Source: Ornithodoros turicata
Taxonomy: Eukaryota > Arthropoda > Arachnida > Ixodida > Argasidae
Assembly (NCBI RefSeq): GCF_037126465.1
Contig: NC_088207.1
Span: 44,514,143-44,578,142 of the forward strand
Direction of reading: 5' to 3'
Length of the DNA: 64,000 bases
The position numbers and the translations under genes are program-made. Positions 37,046 to 48,615 of this stretch are shown here, piece by piece; position 1 is the first letter of the stretch; each line of letters opens with the position of its first letter. Under the pieces are notes generated by a model. The model was given only the letters and a program-made list of their open reading frames with translations, had not been told where the DNA came from and did no database searches.

Positions 37046-37110
37046 CGCACCTATACAGCCACAGTTGCTTCGTGGTGAAAACACGGAATCAAAAGAAAGA
37101 AAAAGCCCTG
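37046..37110 (+). mobile_element. SINE 3'-end fragment, plus orientation
   Basis: It contains TATACAGCCACAGTTGCTTC followed by a CACGGAATCAAAAG tail. This is only the last 60 bp or so of the family. It lies just upstream of the LINE fragment and may be a separate insertion. Confidence 0.6.
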
Positions 37111-37199
37111 GAAGATATGGAGAATGGCGCACCCCACTGACCTATCACATCCATAAGCGAGAATCATCTTGCTTTCTTGTCCACGGCTAAGAATCCTCG

Positions 37200-38085
37200 A
37201 TTGGATTCCAATCCGCAAAGCAAGTTGGGCGTATAGGAGGAGAACCACCCCGACCATTACCTTCTTCCCGCAAGTACGTAGTCGGACCTCGAGGCAAAAT
37301 CAGCCCGCTGACATGGCCTATAAAGCTTTGCGAAATCTTCCCCCGTGCGGTTCCTAGCTCCTTCTGGAGTAGAAAAACGAGGCATGGACATTACGCAACG
37401 TCCCTGAAGAGTGGCGCCATAGAGCTAATTCCCATTCTAAAAAAGGCGCAAACCAGTCAACGACGTAGGATATTATCGACCCGTCTTCCTAACAGTGTCT
37501 TGTCAAGCACACAGCGCATGTTGCTCAGATGACTCGACTTGCAGGATACCTGGAAGTCAATGTTATATCCTTCCGGAGCAAACGCCAGATTCGTGTACAA
37601 AAAGAGGACCTCAGCAGTGTCCTTAGACATCGAATGCGTCTTTGACACAACTAACCATCGATGCAGGCCTTCCTTGAACTTAGCCAACACTGGAGCGAGG
37701 TCCGCCACTTTCATCCACTGTTTCCTCAATGACTGTACTACTGTGTCTTCATGGTGCGTCTGGGAACGACACTCCGTTTGCCCAGGAGACAGAACCTGGG
37801 GTTGCGTCATCAGCCCCCTTCTTTCTCACCTGACACGGCCCGCTCGTTCACCCATGTCACTCTTCCACAAAGCGCAAAGACGCCAATGATCATAGTTGTG
37901 TGGCGGCGAATACCCACGAATTATCAGCAAGACGCCCTTGGAAGCCATGTGTCAACAGGAGGAATGGTTTGTTATTTGTTTTCTACTCTAAAATCGCTGT
38001 CGAGTGCGCTTCCAAAATCTGGCTTGCTTATGTCAAAGCATTAGCAATACGACATCTTGACGTCCTCGGCCTTCCTAAATAAGAC
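37200..38085 (+). pseudogene. Decayed non-LTR retrotransposon reverse transcriptase fragment
   Basis: Reading across all three plus frames gives reverse-transcriptase blocks of the LINE type in the right order: a PEEW...PILKK-like block (37400-37450), NDVGYYRPVFLT (about 37456-37495), an LxxLPEQT-like block (37565-37585), SLDIECVFDTTNHR (37614-37665), FIHCFLND (37713-37736), a WGCVISPLL block (37798-37825), and an A-N-D-H remnant where the catalytic [FY]ADD box should be (about 37882-37893). Frameshifts and stops separate the blocks, so it cannot make an enzyme. No endonuclease domain, RNase H or 3' tail is visible. The clade (CR1/Jockey-like) is a guess from the NDVGxYRPV motif. Confidence 0.75.
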
Positions 38086-41000
38086 TGCTACGGTGTGTTT
38101 GAACGCATTTTTGTTGATCACCGAAGGAAATGATGAATTAGCGTAAAATGACGAAGCAGTCTTGTATCCTTCTGACGCTCTATGTAAAGGTGTCTCCCAT
38201 ACTAATCTTCATCATGTTACTGAAATGCAACACTCTCAGATGCAACCGCCTTTTCTTCTTCTTTTTTGCTAGCGTGTGTCTGTAGATAACTCATAGTTAT
38301 CATCCGAATTTACACGAAGCTCTTTAACCTAGAATGCATTCAATGACTGAATAGTGGGAGACATGTAAAGATGAAGCCCTTCGTTGGACAGTGTGTGCGT
38401 GCGTGCGTGTGTGTGTGCATAGTTCAAGTGTCCCTCCCCCTTTCACTTAGTTTCTGCTTTGGGAGTTCGGTAAAGAGAAAGAAAGAAAGGACGACCCACA
38501 TTCAACCACCAGGAAGCGGCCCACTTTCGGGCTTTTTTTTACCCCTCCTCCATGGTTGACGGGATGCCATACAATGTATAGTCTGCCACACTCACATGTA
38601 TACCGATATCAACCAAACTATATACATAATTGCGATCAAGCCACGATCTATGCAGATCCACCGCAGTGCAGTTTAAGTATATTGTGTATCGCACATTTGT
38701 TGTTAGAAATGACAGGAACTATAAGTATCTGAACAGCAAGACCGTGTTTTGCAGAGTATTACCTAGTTATTCTCAAACTCGTGGGAAAATTCCGGGAGTG
38801 TCCTCTATTTCTGGAGTTGCTCTGACTGATCAACCATACCACCAACCAGGTAAGATCATAGAGAGACTGGCTTTGGATCTAAAGTGGTCGCACTTTGGAG
38901 AGCGCTGATAAAGGCCGCACCTGGGCATGTAACGAATCATGTACTAGACAAACGAGGATCGAGGAACGCATCTCACGAAGCTATGCGTTGAACAGCAAAG
39001 GGCCTCTGATGGATATGACATCCTTTCAGAATTACAATGGGAAAATTATGACGCTATGGTTAATATACATGTCACTAGACAATGGTTGTCAGGGGTTGGG
39101 ACTTGTAGCCGCCCGCGAGCAGTCCTTCTGCAACACTATAGCTTCTCAGATATTCTCAAGAACACATCGACCACCGTCCATGATGTCCACAAGTGCATTC
39201 GTTATACAGACTAGGTGTACCTGTACAGCGGTCGGATAATTTCGCAACGGATATCGCCTACGGTCGTGGAACGTGCCATTGATATGCCCACGTTTGGGTT
39301 TCAGGATTTTTCTGAAGTGAGTGTTTGGTTCAGGACAGTGCTTACGCAGACTATTGGGGTGGAGGTGGGGGGTCGGAAAGGCCGGACCCACCACTCGGAT
39401 CCGCCCCTGGACTGAACCATACGTAGCCAATGCAGAAGACGACATCAGTCACTCTGTTCTTCATCACGGAAGAATTCATTTGCCTCGTAGCGCGCGACAC
39501 TGCAGTGCCACCTGGGTACGAGGGTACTGTGGCACTGACAAGGAACAAGCAGTGGAGCAGTTCGACGTGCACATTCGGGTACACAAGTGCTGCGAAATTA
39601 CTGCGTGATTGCAGACGCCAAAGGAACCCTCAGGGCGATGACGCAGCGGCTGTGTAAGACAGAATGAGAAAGTTACACCCCATGACAGGACCCTCTACAC
39701 TATACAAGCCGCATTCATTGCTCTTCCGAAATACATACCGTACAGTGCACATAAAGCTTTTAAGACAGCCGCAGAGTATAAAGCGGGGACTCCGAAAGAC
39801 GCAGTTCATGACAAAATCAAAAAGGCTGATATTCGAGGCTGATATATATTGAATCAAAAGCCAGTATATATTTCCCTACAGTTTCGTTTCGTAATGAAGA
39901 GGAGAAGTTGGTGTGAAATACCAGAGTGGTTTGGCAACGGCTTTCGACGACCCTGAGTTTATTTCCATCGATCAATTGAGTGTCGGCCGCTCGCTCCACG
40001 GCAAATAGGTCGCAGGGAGAAATCAATAGGAGCACAAACCTTGCTTCTGAGTATATTTCTTCCCCCATTCTAAGAAAGGAGAGATAAATGTTCCACGCGC
40101 TAAGGAGACGAAAGAAGTTTCTTATATTGATTGTTGTGACTCTAGGATAGATCAGCGCTCGACAGGGGAAACTCCACGGTATGAGATGTGTTTGGCAATT
40201 TGCTGAAATCAACGTAGCTTATCGAATGGATTATTTTAAAAAGATGTACGCGCCACCAAGCGCACGGCGCAAAGCAGCATGGGAACTTTGAGGGACACTG
40301 CTCTGTCGTCTGCTTCGGTTATGGTTTACCGCGGCTGACGCTGCTGCTGTGCACACCAGGAATGTTGTTGTTGTTCTTCTACCTCCGCCTCTGGCCGTCT
40401 CTTAATGCTGAGAGTTCCCATGAGCCCTTGCTTCGTTTCTAGGGCGAGAGCAGTACGAGCATTACTTTCCTTCGTGCCGTTATCCCGTACGCAACTCTCC
40501 GCAGTCTTGGCCTGTTGCATGGCGACGACAAGCACGAACAGCAATCCTTAACGTGACGTGATTTCAAAAGCAGGAGTTGGCATTGCACTAGTTCTAGTTT
40601 TACTCCTAGCTTGTTGAGATAGTTATATGAGAGCCAGTCCTTGTGATTGGTCTTCCGCATTGATGCCGATACACACGCGGTACTATTTTTGAAGTATGAT
40701 GTGGGCAAGTTTTCGCTTCTCCAATCCTATACAGTCGGCAATACAAGGTCTATTAAGCGCTTTTTGTCATTCCTTATTATCCAGATGTCTGTCAGTCCTC
40801 AGTTTCTGGCAGCTTACGCTCGTCCAATCCTACAGTTGGCAATACAAGGGATCGGAACCGTTCGGTTCGGGTTCGGCTCCGCAGCAGCGCGAAATATCGG
40901 TTCCAACCGGTTCATCGGGAAGGTGATATTTGAGATTCCGCCCGGTTATTCCCCCCGAACTGACCTCCGACCAATTCGGGTTAAGTCCGATTTCTCCCCG

Positions 41001-41428
41001 AATTCCAATCACTATGAAATCCTCAACTGACGTCTCCACTGAAGACGAACAAAGGTCGCCACGTGTAACACATGTAAGAATCGGTCACTTACGTTCCCAG
41101 CAATACACCCATGTGTGTCAACACTGTCTATGCCTTCGGGGAGTACCTCTGGAAGGTCACGATCCCGCAAAAAAAAAAAAAAGAAAAAAAAAGAGAGAGA
41201 GACTAGGAAATGACGTAATAGACAAGAGGAGAAACAAAAACACCCGATAACACCCGAAGGCACAATTATCGCCCGATTTCTCCCCGAGTTACAGATTTAA
41301 AAATAGCGCCCGATTTTTACCCCCCGAATCTGAGAAAGGCATTTAACCCGAAAAAGTCACTCCCTATAGTTAAAAGCAAGCACATCCTTACGATTCTCAA
41401 ATAACACAAATGCACTTTTGTTGTTGCC
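38086..41428. other. Intergenic with decayed repeat ends
   Basis: GT microsatellite at about 38393-38420. GGGGGGTCGGAAAGGCCGGA ... GATCCGCCCCTGGAC at 39365-39414 looks like the end of a dispersed element. CCGATTTCTCCCCGAATT (about 40987) and CCCGATTTCTCCCCGAGTT (about 41272) relate to the 51.76-kb element. Confidence 0.4.
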
Positions 41429-43040
41429 GATCGACGATATCATCTCATATGGCCCGAGTGTGCATAAGGCCCAAGTGATCAGAACGCCCAAATGTTCATA
41501 AGACCCGAAAAAAAATTGGGCTTTTTGAACATTCGGGTCAAATGAGCAGGGCAGGGTAAGCTGTCCAGAAAGCCGAAATGCCCAGAAGGCCAAAATAGTC
41601 ATATGGCCCGAAAACCAGGAGGGAAGATTAGGAGTGTCCTAGATATTTTTCTTTGCTCCTATGCACAATATTAAATGAATGCGACAGAGGAGAAAAAGGT
41701 AACTGAACTAAAGATATTAATAAATGTGCTGAAATGAGGAAACGATTTTTCAAGCAAATAAGATATAGATGTGGCAAAAACTAAATACAAATAAATATGA
41801 ATCCTTACAGCGTTCAATATTTCGTTCAGTACATTCGGTAGGCTCTGTGCCTAATATTTTTATTGAATAACTTATCCGTTTGCCACATTAAAAGCTTCTC
41901 AACCTTCTCTGGAATACTGCTATGACGCACAATGAGTACCGCTTTTTCTGCGAAGGTAACCAAGCAGGGCACGGCAGTAGCGTAGCCAGAAAATATATTT
42001 CTGGAGGGGTTCAGGAGGAAATTTGCATAGGAAAGAAGGGTTTACCTATCCCAAACGAGCTACCAAATGTACGATTTCGGGAGGGGTTTGAACGTAGCAA
42101 ACCATGCCTACGCATGGGACCATTTTTTCCGCTCTAACCCCTCGGGAACCATTTTTTCCGAGATCGTTTGTTCCGTCACCAAATTTTCGGGGGCCATTTT
42201 TTCGGGGCCGTTCGACCAAATGGGTTCCATCAAATGGGCGAACACCATAGATTCTGTAACTGAACTCTTTGGAGACTACATTTCACACGGCGGAAGAAGC
42301 GCATCCGCATTGTTTGTGTTCACGTCAGATGCGCGCTGCAGAAGGAGCATATTCCGAGGATTCACCGAGTGCAATTGTCCAAAATGGGTGCAACTTGATT
42401 AACATAATAAATATCAGCCCCGAGTAGAATACCAAGCCGTAGGGCTTCTCGGAAAAGTGTGGAATTCGCGCTGTCACACCTGAAAGGCGATTTTACAGAA
42501 CAATATTTGTTGCATATAACTCGCACTGATAAAAGTACCGTACTTTTCTGTGTATAAGCGCCGTTATATATTAAAAAAAGTTATCTGAAGAAGTCCTGCG
42601 CAGGATGATGACGCGCATATGATGACATTAGATGACGCGCAGGACTTCTTCAGATAATTTTTTTTAAATGTATAACGGCGCTTATACACAGAAAAATACG
42701 GTACTTTTATCAGTGCAAGTTTTGGGACCCTGAGGCAACAGAAGCCTTTCTTTAAGGTGAGGGAAGGTTGAGGCTGGCCTAGTTGAATGGGGAAATACGC
42801 TTCTGTTGTTTGCGGTTCCATGTCCTCACAGGTCAATCTGATGCCTTCCTGGTTTTCGGGCCATATGACCATTTGGGCCTTCTGGGCATTAGGGCCTTCT
42901 GGACACCTTATCCTGCCCTGCTCATTTGACCCAAATGCTCAAAATGCCCAATTTATTTTCGGGTCTTATGAACATTTGGGCGTTCTGGTCACTTGTGCCT
43001 TATGCACACTCGGGCCATATGAGATATAATCCCGATCGAC
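41429..43040. mobile_element. Element bounded by about 190-bp inverted arms, with a nested palindrome inside
   Basis: The left arm is 41429-41618 and the right arm 42847-43040. In opposite orientation they share CTCATATGGCCCGAGTGTGC, GAACGCCCAAATGTTCATAA, CAAATGAGCAGGGCAGG and ATATGGCCCGAAAACCAGGA. The arms are built from repeated CATAAGGCCC / CATATGGCCCGA words. The 1.2-kb interior shows no credible protein; it contains GTAGCGTAGCCAG text at about 41970 and a separate hairpin (42518-42723). The architecture fits a large foldback or composite DNA element. Confidence 0.7.
42518..42723. mobile_element. Palindromic MITE nested in the 41.4-43.0 kb element
   Basis: The left arm AACTCGCACTGATAAAAGTA ... 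GAAGAAGTCCTGCGCA pairs with TGCGCAGGACTTCTTCAGAT ... ACTTTTATCAGTGCAAGTT over about 85 bases per arm, with a loop of about 33 bases containing two GATGACGCGC words. Confidence 0.75.
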
Positions 43041-43488
43041 ACAGCGGTGGTTCACAGCAACACTGCGTGTTACAGATCTGCATTTCAGGTGCAACGTTAC
43101 GGGAGCATATACTGTACACTCTTTGTTCACTCATCGTAAACACCTTATTACATTCTGCTCAGGGACTGGCCGTTATTAACACAGCCCAAAATGAAAACTT
43201 GGGGTTGCTGGACGACAAAAATCGCGTACACGGAAGTCTATACAACTGCCAAAAGGACGGCCTCAAAATTAACGCAACTGAACGAACGCAATAGCTGCGA
43301 AGAGAAAATACCTCCCGCACTTGGGCTGCAGTTTTGTTTTGTTCAGTTTCGGTTTTGAAATTGTTAGGCAACGTGGCTCAATCCGCTGTGTACACCGTCG
43401 TTCCGATCTCTCACAACGCACATTAACTAAACCTGAACCGTTTCGCGAACCGCTAACCGCTAAATTTATTTCAGTTCAACGCGAAAAA

Positions 43489-43542
<54 letters not shown>

Positions 43543-44237
43543 TCCCGTTCAGTTACGGTTCAGCGAAAAATACGGGTTTTTAGCGGTTTTCGGTTAGGGT
43601 TCACTTTCGGTACCGGTCCCTGGTTTCTGGCGAGTACGCCTTTGCAAATGAAGCCAAATTTAACTTGTCGCAAAGAAAGAAGTGTTGTACGGATACCCGT
43701 GCTCAGAAACAAAGAAGAAGAAGAAGAATTAGATAGCAGTATCTCGGAATATTCTGCTTTACACGAAAACTGGCCTACTGAATACTGAGTTATATGCACC
43801 CGAAAAACGAATAAATGAAGCATAAAATAATGTAAAGTAAGTAGTCAGAGCAGATATACGCTATATATAGTCTGCATTGTTGATTGCGGAACATAGAAGC
43901 GTACATATCGATGGTTGCCACACTATAAAGCACAGACCGGATCTCCTTTTTCTTTTCTGCCTTTGTTTTCTCACCACTTTATCGGAAAATAATGCCCGTA
44001 TGAACGAGGTATGATTGTTGATATGCGGGACTTCATAAGCTACGAAGTCAATCTATTCTTTTGTTGGCACTCGTCCCAAGACCTATATTCGTCGCCGTAC
44101 AAAACTCCGAACTAGCATGTGGAGGAAATAAAGACGAAACTTGAACCACTCACTCCCAATCTCAGGGTCCTAATAATAAATATCGTCTGCTGCCCTGTCT
44201 CCGAAAAAGTGTGTTCCCGTCTGCCTTTATAGGCAGA
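43041..44237. other. Intergenic with a long AT microsatellite
   Basis: (AT)n at about 43499-43540. Flanking text (CGGTTTTCGGTTAGGGTTCA, CTGAACCGTTTCGCGAACCG) is inverted-like and suggests a MITE whose centre is the microsatellite. Confidence 0.4.
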
Positions 44238-45067
44238 CATGGGTGGATTCGATTCGACAACTGGATACGACACGTGTCGTATCCAGTTGTCGAATCGAAT
44301 CCACCCATGTAAACGCGTCAATTCGCTAGGAGAGCGTATCGTATTCAATTCGCTAAACAGAGGTGGATCGAGACGGTGGATGCGCATTCAAACTGTGCAT
44401 GTAAACAGACGATGCGCATCAAGTACAGTGTAGCATCAAGGCAAGAAGAGAGGATTATGGGAAGCGGCGTTCGGCTGCGGGCTAGTTGCGTCGTCTGCTA
44501 CTCCTAGTCGGGATCACAAAATGATGATATTAGGGAGTTCGCAGCCACGCTTCGTTTTGGATATGTAGCTTATAGTCTACACTAACAGAAGCATCTGGGC
44601 TTGCAGCCGTAGAGCAGATATCATTCTGAAGTACGCTAGAAAATGGGGCGTAGATGCTACGTTTTCGACGTTTCAGCGTTCGGTGCGAAGGTAGCGGGAC
44701 ACCGGAAACGGCAGTATTTGCGGAAGTGCGCCTCTAACTTAGTTAGTTCCAGTACCTAAACCCTTTTAAGACAGGGTGGGCGCTTGTATCAAGCGCCTCA
44801 GGAGTAACTTGGCTGTTGGCTTTCCGATATGACACGACGTGGCGCCACCTCCGGTCTGGGCTCGATGCGCATTCATGTAAACAGTGGCATATCGTCTTCT
44901 CTCCGGTTTCGACTCGATTCGATACGCTTGTGTCCTATTCATGTAAACACGGCTTGTTTAGCGAATCGAACACGATACGCTCTCCTAGCGAATTGACGCG
45001 TTTACATGGGTGGATTCGATTCGACAACTGGATACTATATGCTAGTGTCGTATTCATGTAAACGCGG
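44238..45067. mobile_element. Foldback element with a perfect 72-bp palindrome at its left end
   Basis: Positions 44238-44309 form a perfect palindrome with 36-base arms and no spacer (CATGGGTGGATTCGATTCGA at its start). The segment 44274-44350 recurs inverted at about 44945-45040 (GCTCTCCTAGCGAATTGACG, GTTTACATGGGTGGATTCGA). The words CATGTAAACACGG / CATGTAAACGCGG recur at several points inside, so the interior is made of degenerate repeats. No open frame of interest. Confidence 0.7.
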
Positions 45068-45589
45068 CTATATAGTGTTGTGGCCCGTCTATTGCTGCTT
45101 TCTGGGTGGACGTGACGCTTTGTCACGTGCCTTCTCCAACCTTTTCTTTCTTTCACGCGCAGAGACGTACTGTCGTAGCGTATATAAATTGAGAAGTATC
45201 ATTGCACTTTCAAAACGAAATTATTTCGCGCCGTACCGCCTCATCGTCGCAAATAGGAGCAGACACAGAACACGTGCCCGTAAGGACATAATGGGTGCCT
45301 AATTGTTCGTCTTGTGGAAAGCGTCGGCTGTTGCGTGCTTGTAAAGGGGAAGCCATCGATCGAGCTATACGATGCCGGTTGCTGGCACCTCTGCATCGAA
45401 AGGGAAGGCGGCCACTCCACTTATCGGAATGGAACCCCCGCCAGAACTGCGGTGCGCGACACGGATCGTTTTTCGCTCATTCGTTGTGACGCAGGCTTTT
45501 AAATAATACGATAACGGATAAGTAATTATAATCTCGTTGTAGAGGGCGAAAGAGCGGTTCTGGACGTGAACTGATTGGCTTTCTAAGTA

Positions 45590-46065
45590 CATACTTAAAT
45601 GCTTCGAAGTAAATATTTAGTACTTTTGTACTTTGAACGAGTACTAAGAATTTAGCACGGAATACTACAATACTATTAAAAGTGTTTAGTCCGAAAATTA
45701 AATTCCTTTGCTCTATAGTACTAAGTACCAATGTAAAGGATATAACTAAGAACCTTAGTAAACTCTGAGCAGTCCATCATCAGGGATTTCCCTAACCCCT
45801 CACCTGGTCTTTTGTAGCATCCCCCCACCCCTGAAATACTTGACATTGCACAACACAGCTTTGCTAGCAATACATATACCCATAAACATATACTCCCCCC
45901 CTCCCCTCCCAGAGGTCGATTTCTGGACAAATTACTGCGCGAACCGCTAAGGACAAATTACTTTAGTACTAGTACCAAGTACTAATTTGCTTTCCTATTT
46001 TTTTCTTCTTACAGGCATACAAACTCTAGTACCAAAGTAAAGCACGGGGTAAACTTTGAAAGGGT
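45590..46065. repeat. AGTACTnnnGTACT-rich degenerate repeat
   Basis: The flanks are dense in TTTAGTAC, AAGTACTAA and GTACCAAAGTA words (45590-45740 and 45960-46065). The middle (45750-45950) holds a different C-rich sequence ending AGAGGTCGATTTCTGGACAA. Similar TAGTACTC-rich text occurs at 47950-48045 and 48480-48615. Confidence 0.45.
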
Positions 46066-47030
46066 ACTCCATTTGGCTCCTCTCCTCGCAGACGGTGAAC
46101 AGGAGGACCGGAACGCGGTTTATTAATCATTCGTCTCGTAACTGCAGAAACATCAGCGCGCCGTCATTGCACAACGAAACACGCGAGAAAGCGTCTGAAT
46201 ACGGGAAGACAGCTGACGAGGTCGTGACCATGACTGACGGTTTCAGCATAGGCGATGCTTGGACGGTGACGATGTCGCCCAGTCCTTCACCTCGGCAACA
46301 AATGGGGAGGTGCTCGGCTCCGTTCCATTAGCCTAGTAACCGACTTGGCGTCCGTCCGTGCGCCCGCGCTGCCGTCATAGGATGACAGCTCCACCAAGTA
46401 TCGAGGGGTATTAACAGAAATTCGCAGCGATATCCGCATCATAGCGCCGCGCTCCTCTTCACCCAAAATGTTGCTTCTCTGTTTGACGTATCACAAAATT
46501 AATTTACATGCGTCTCGCAATCGATTACATGCGTCTCGAAGGTCGACTTCCGTCTCTTCACTGCAACTGCTGGCAGTCTTCTTACGTGGGGTGGAGAGCA
46601 GAGACTAGAAAGGTACGCGCGCTGCCATTAGGGGACAGACGCGAGAGATGGAGGCGACGTCGCCAGAGCGCGCGGCCTAACCACCTGTCATCTCAGGGAA
46701 ACCCAAACTATGAAGTTTTGCGGATTCTTTCGAAAATTCGTGGAACCGCGTATTGTTCATCGACGACATTTAAATCTTTGAGCAAGGCCGACTTATCATT
46801 TACTAAATAAAATATATTTTTCGCCCCCTGCCTACAGTTGACACACTGTCCAGTTCAGATACTGAAGACACTTGCAAGTGTTACCTCAAAGCAAGAAGAG
46901 TAACATTAGATTACCCGCTCTCATACATTTCAGTCCCGAGCAAGTTCCAAAGAAAGAAACGACGAATCGAACTATTTCTGACTACTATTTTTGTGTACCC
47001 CTTATGTCCAACTCAAGCGTTTTAGGGGAA

Positions 47031-47425
47031 TGTGCCAACACCACCTAGATAGAGAAACTCTTCGCACTGTATCCTCTCCCCTGAATTCGTCTGCTACTGC
47101 GATTCACCGTTCTGCGAATTCAAGAACCTGCAAATGATTGCAGCTCACTTGCAACCTGCAGACTTAAATATTTAGACAAAAAGTGCAAGACGCTTTAAAG
47201 AAAATTAGTTTTGAGAAAGATTGAGACCGTTTTGTGCTTTATTTCCAAGTTTTCCCATTTAGTACGCGTGGACGTTCAATCACAACTTGCAGACGACGGT
47301 GGTTCTTCTCCATGGCCACGACCGCTGAAAGCACGTTCGTGATTGGCTACGGCCGTTGAAAACACGATCCTGATTGGCTCACGTAATGGTTACGTCACGT
47401 CGACGAGCGCGCAGGCTTTCTGTCC
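47031..47425. mobile_element. Second copy of the 19.06-kb element, right end truncated
   Basis: It begins TGTGCCAACACCACCTAGAT and follows the first copy in the same order: GAATTCGTCTGCTACTGCG, AGACAAAAAGTGC, TCCATGGCCACGACCGCTGA, AAGCACGTTCGTGATTGGCT. Similarity stops before the right terminal repeat, near GCGCAGGCTTTCTG. Divergence is moderate, so this is an old pair. Confidence 0.7.
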
Positions 47426-47949
47426 ATCCCAATGTACATGGCACTTTGTCTAACAATCAATAAACTGCATCATCAGCATACGGTTTCTAGCGATGGAGAT
47501 CTTAGGATTTGTTTGCCGATTCAAAAAAGTGGCCTCTATCCAGACTTGTACTCAAGTTACTCTATATGTGAAGGGAGCAATAAGTCCCTATTTCATTCGT
47601 AAAGCTGTCCACCAGGAGTCACCATGCAAAATATTTTCGCTCTGCGGGGTGTTATAACTGCGCAATCAAATTTACAAAAACACTGAGAAAGCGGCCACGT
47701 ACGGCCTACGTCACGAGTCACGTGCGCAGGGGACCACGTGACGTCACGACGTTCCCTTATTCTCCGACACACTCTTTTCACGAGTGGAGGATTCTTTTGA
47801 AGGGGTGCAGAACAGAGGTCTCGCGCTCGCCTGCACTCGTCGTTCTTTCGTGGGAGCTCATTTTATTCGTTGCAAAACACGCCGCAGCGGAAAAGAATAA
47901 AAAAGGAAATGCTAGGGGTCACCTCCAGTTCCCCTTACTTTTCAGAGAA

Positions 47950-48615
47950 AGCTGGCATCTTTCAAATACTGTTAAAAGACAGTATTTAGTATCCTTTCTG
48001 ACAGTAACTTGTACTCATTTCCAAAGATACTCTTTACTGCCAGCATCTCTCTCTCTCTCTTTTTTTTTTTTTTTCGGGCGACAGGAAGATTGAGAAAAAG
48101 CTCAACTGAGAGCTCAAGCTATCTGAGATAGTCCAAGCACTCCTGTCATTCCGCGGCGCAGCCTGCAAAAGCGGGCGGTCCCTTAGGGTTTTTTTCCCTC
48201 TTATTACTGCGTGTTAGCGCCGCGAAGCACCTGTGGCTATGAGCGGCGTACAGAAGTGGACAGGTGAAAAGAGACCAGCAGGAAGGAGTGGGGGACAGGG
48301 GGCTAGTATGCGTCCTGGGCCTGTGCCGACATTCGTCTGGAAAGTCAGGATTTGTACCCACCGCCCACCAATCTTCAACACGACCTTGGCTACCAGCACC
48401 GAGCGAATGCTTTTAACCCGCTCGGCCATGTGGCATCTGTTCTTGACTTCGCTTTGCTGCATTTGTTTGAGGGTAAATTTCGCAAATTGTAACTTGATAG
48501 TATCTTGAAAGTATATCCAGTTACTGTTGTGGATATTTATAGTATTCTACTCAAATACTTTTCAAATGGTATTTAGTACTCTATACTCAGTTACCCTTTA
48601 CTGCGTCATATGAGT
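47950..48615. repeat. GTATTTAGTA-rich repeat interrupted by the SINE at 48189
   Basis: GACAGTATTTAGTATCC, GATACTCTTTACTG on the left (47960-48040) and AAATGGTATTTAGTACTC, CTCAGTTACCCTTTACTG on the right (48540-48605) look like parts of one element family. Between them are a CT/T run, unplaced sequence and the SINE copy. Confidence 0.4.
48189..48430 (-). mobile_element. tRNA-derived SINE copy, minus orientation
   Basis: On plus it reads TTAGCGCCGCGAAGCACCTG, GGCTATGAGCGGCGTACAGA, then the GTCCTGGGCC segment with a short deletion, GTGCCGACATTCGTCTGGAA, and a degenerate head ending in CCGCTCGGCC. It sits between two stretches of a different AGTACTC-rich repeat (47950-48045 and 48480-48615). Confidence 0.7.

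Noticed and set aside
41427..43040. Repeated CATAAGGCCC-type words considered as a CRISPR-like array
   Set aside because: The spacing is irregular, the repeats are degenerate and the two arrays are inverted copies of each other; a transposon arm is the better explanation in a eukaryotic genome.
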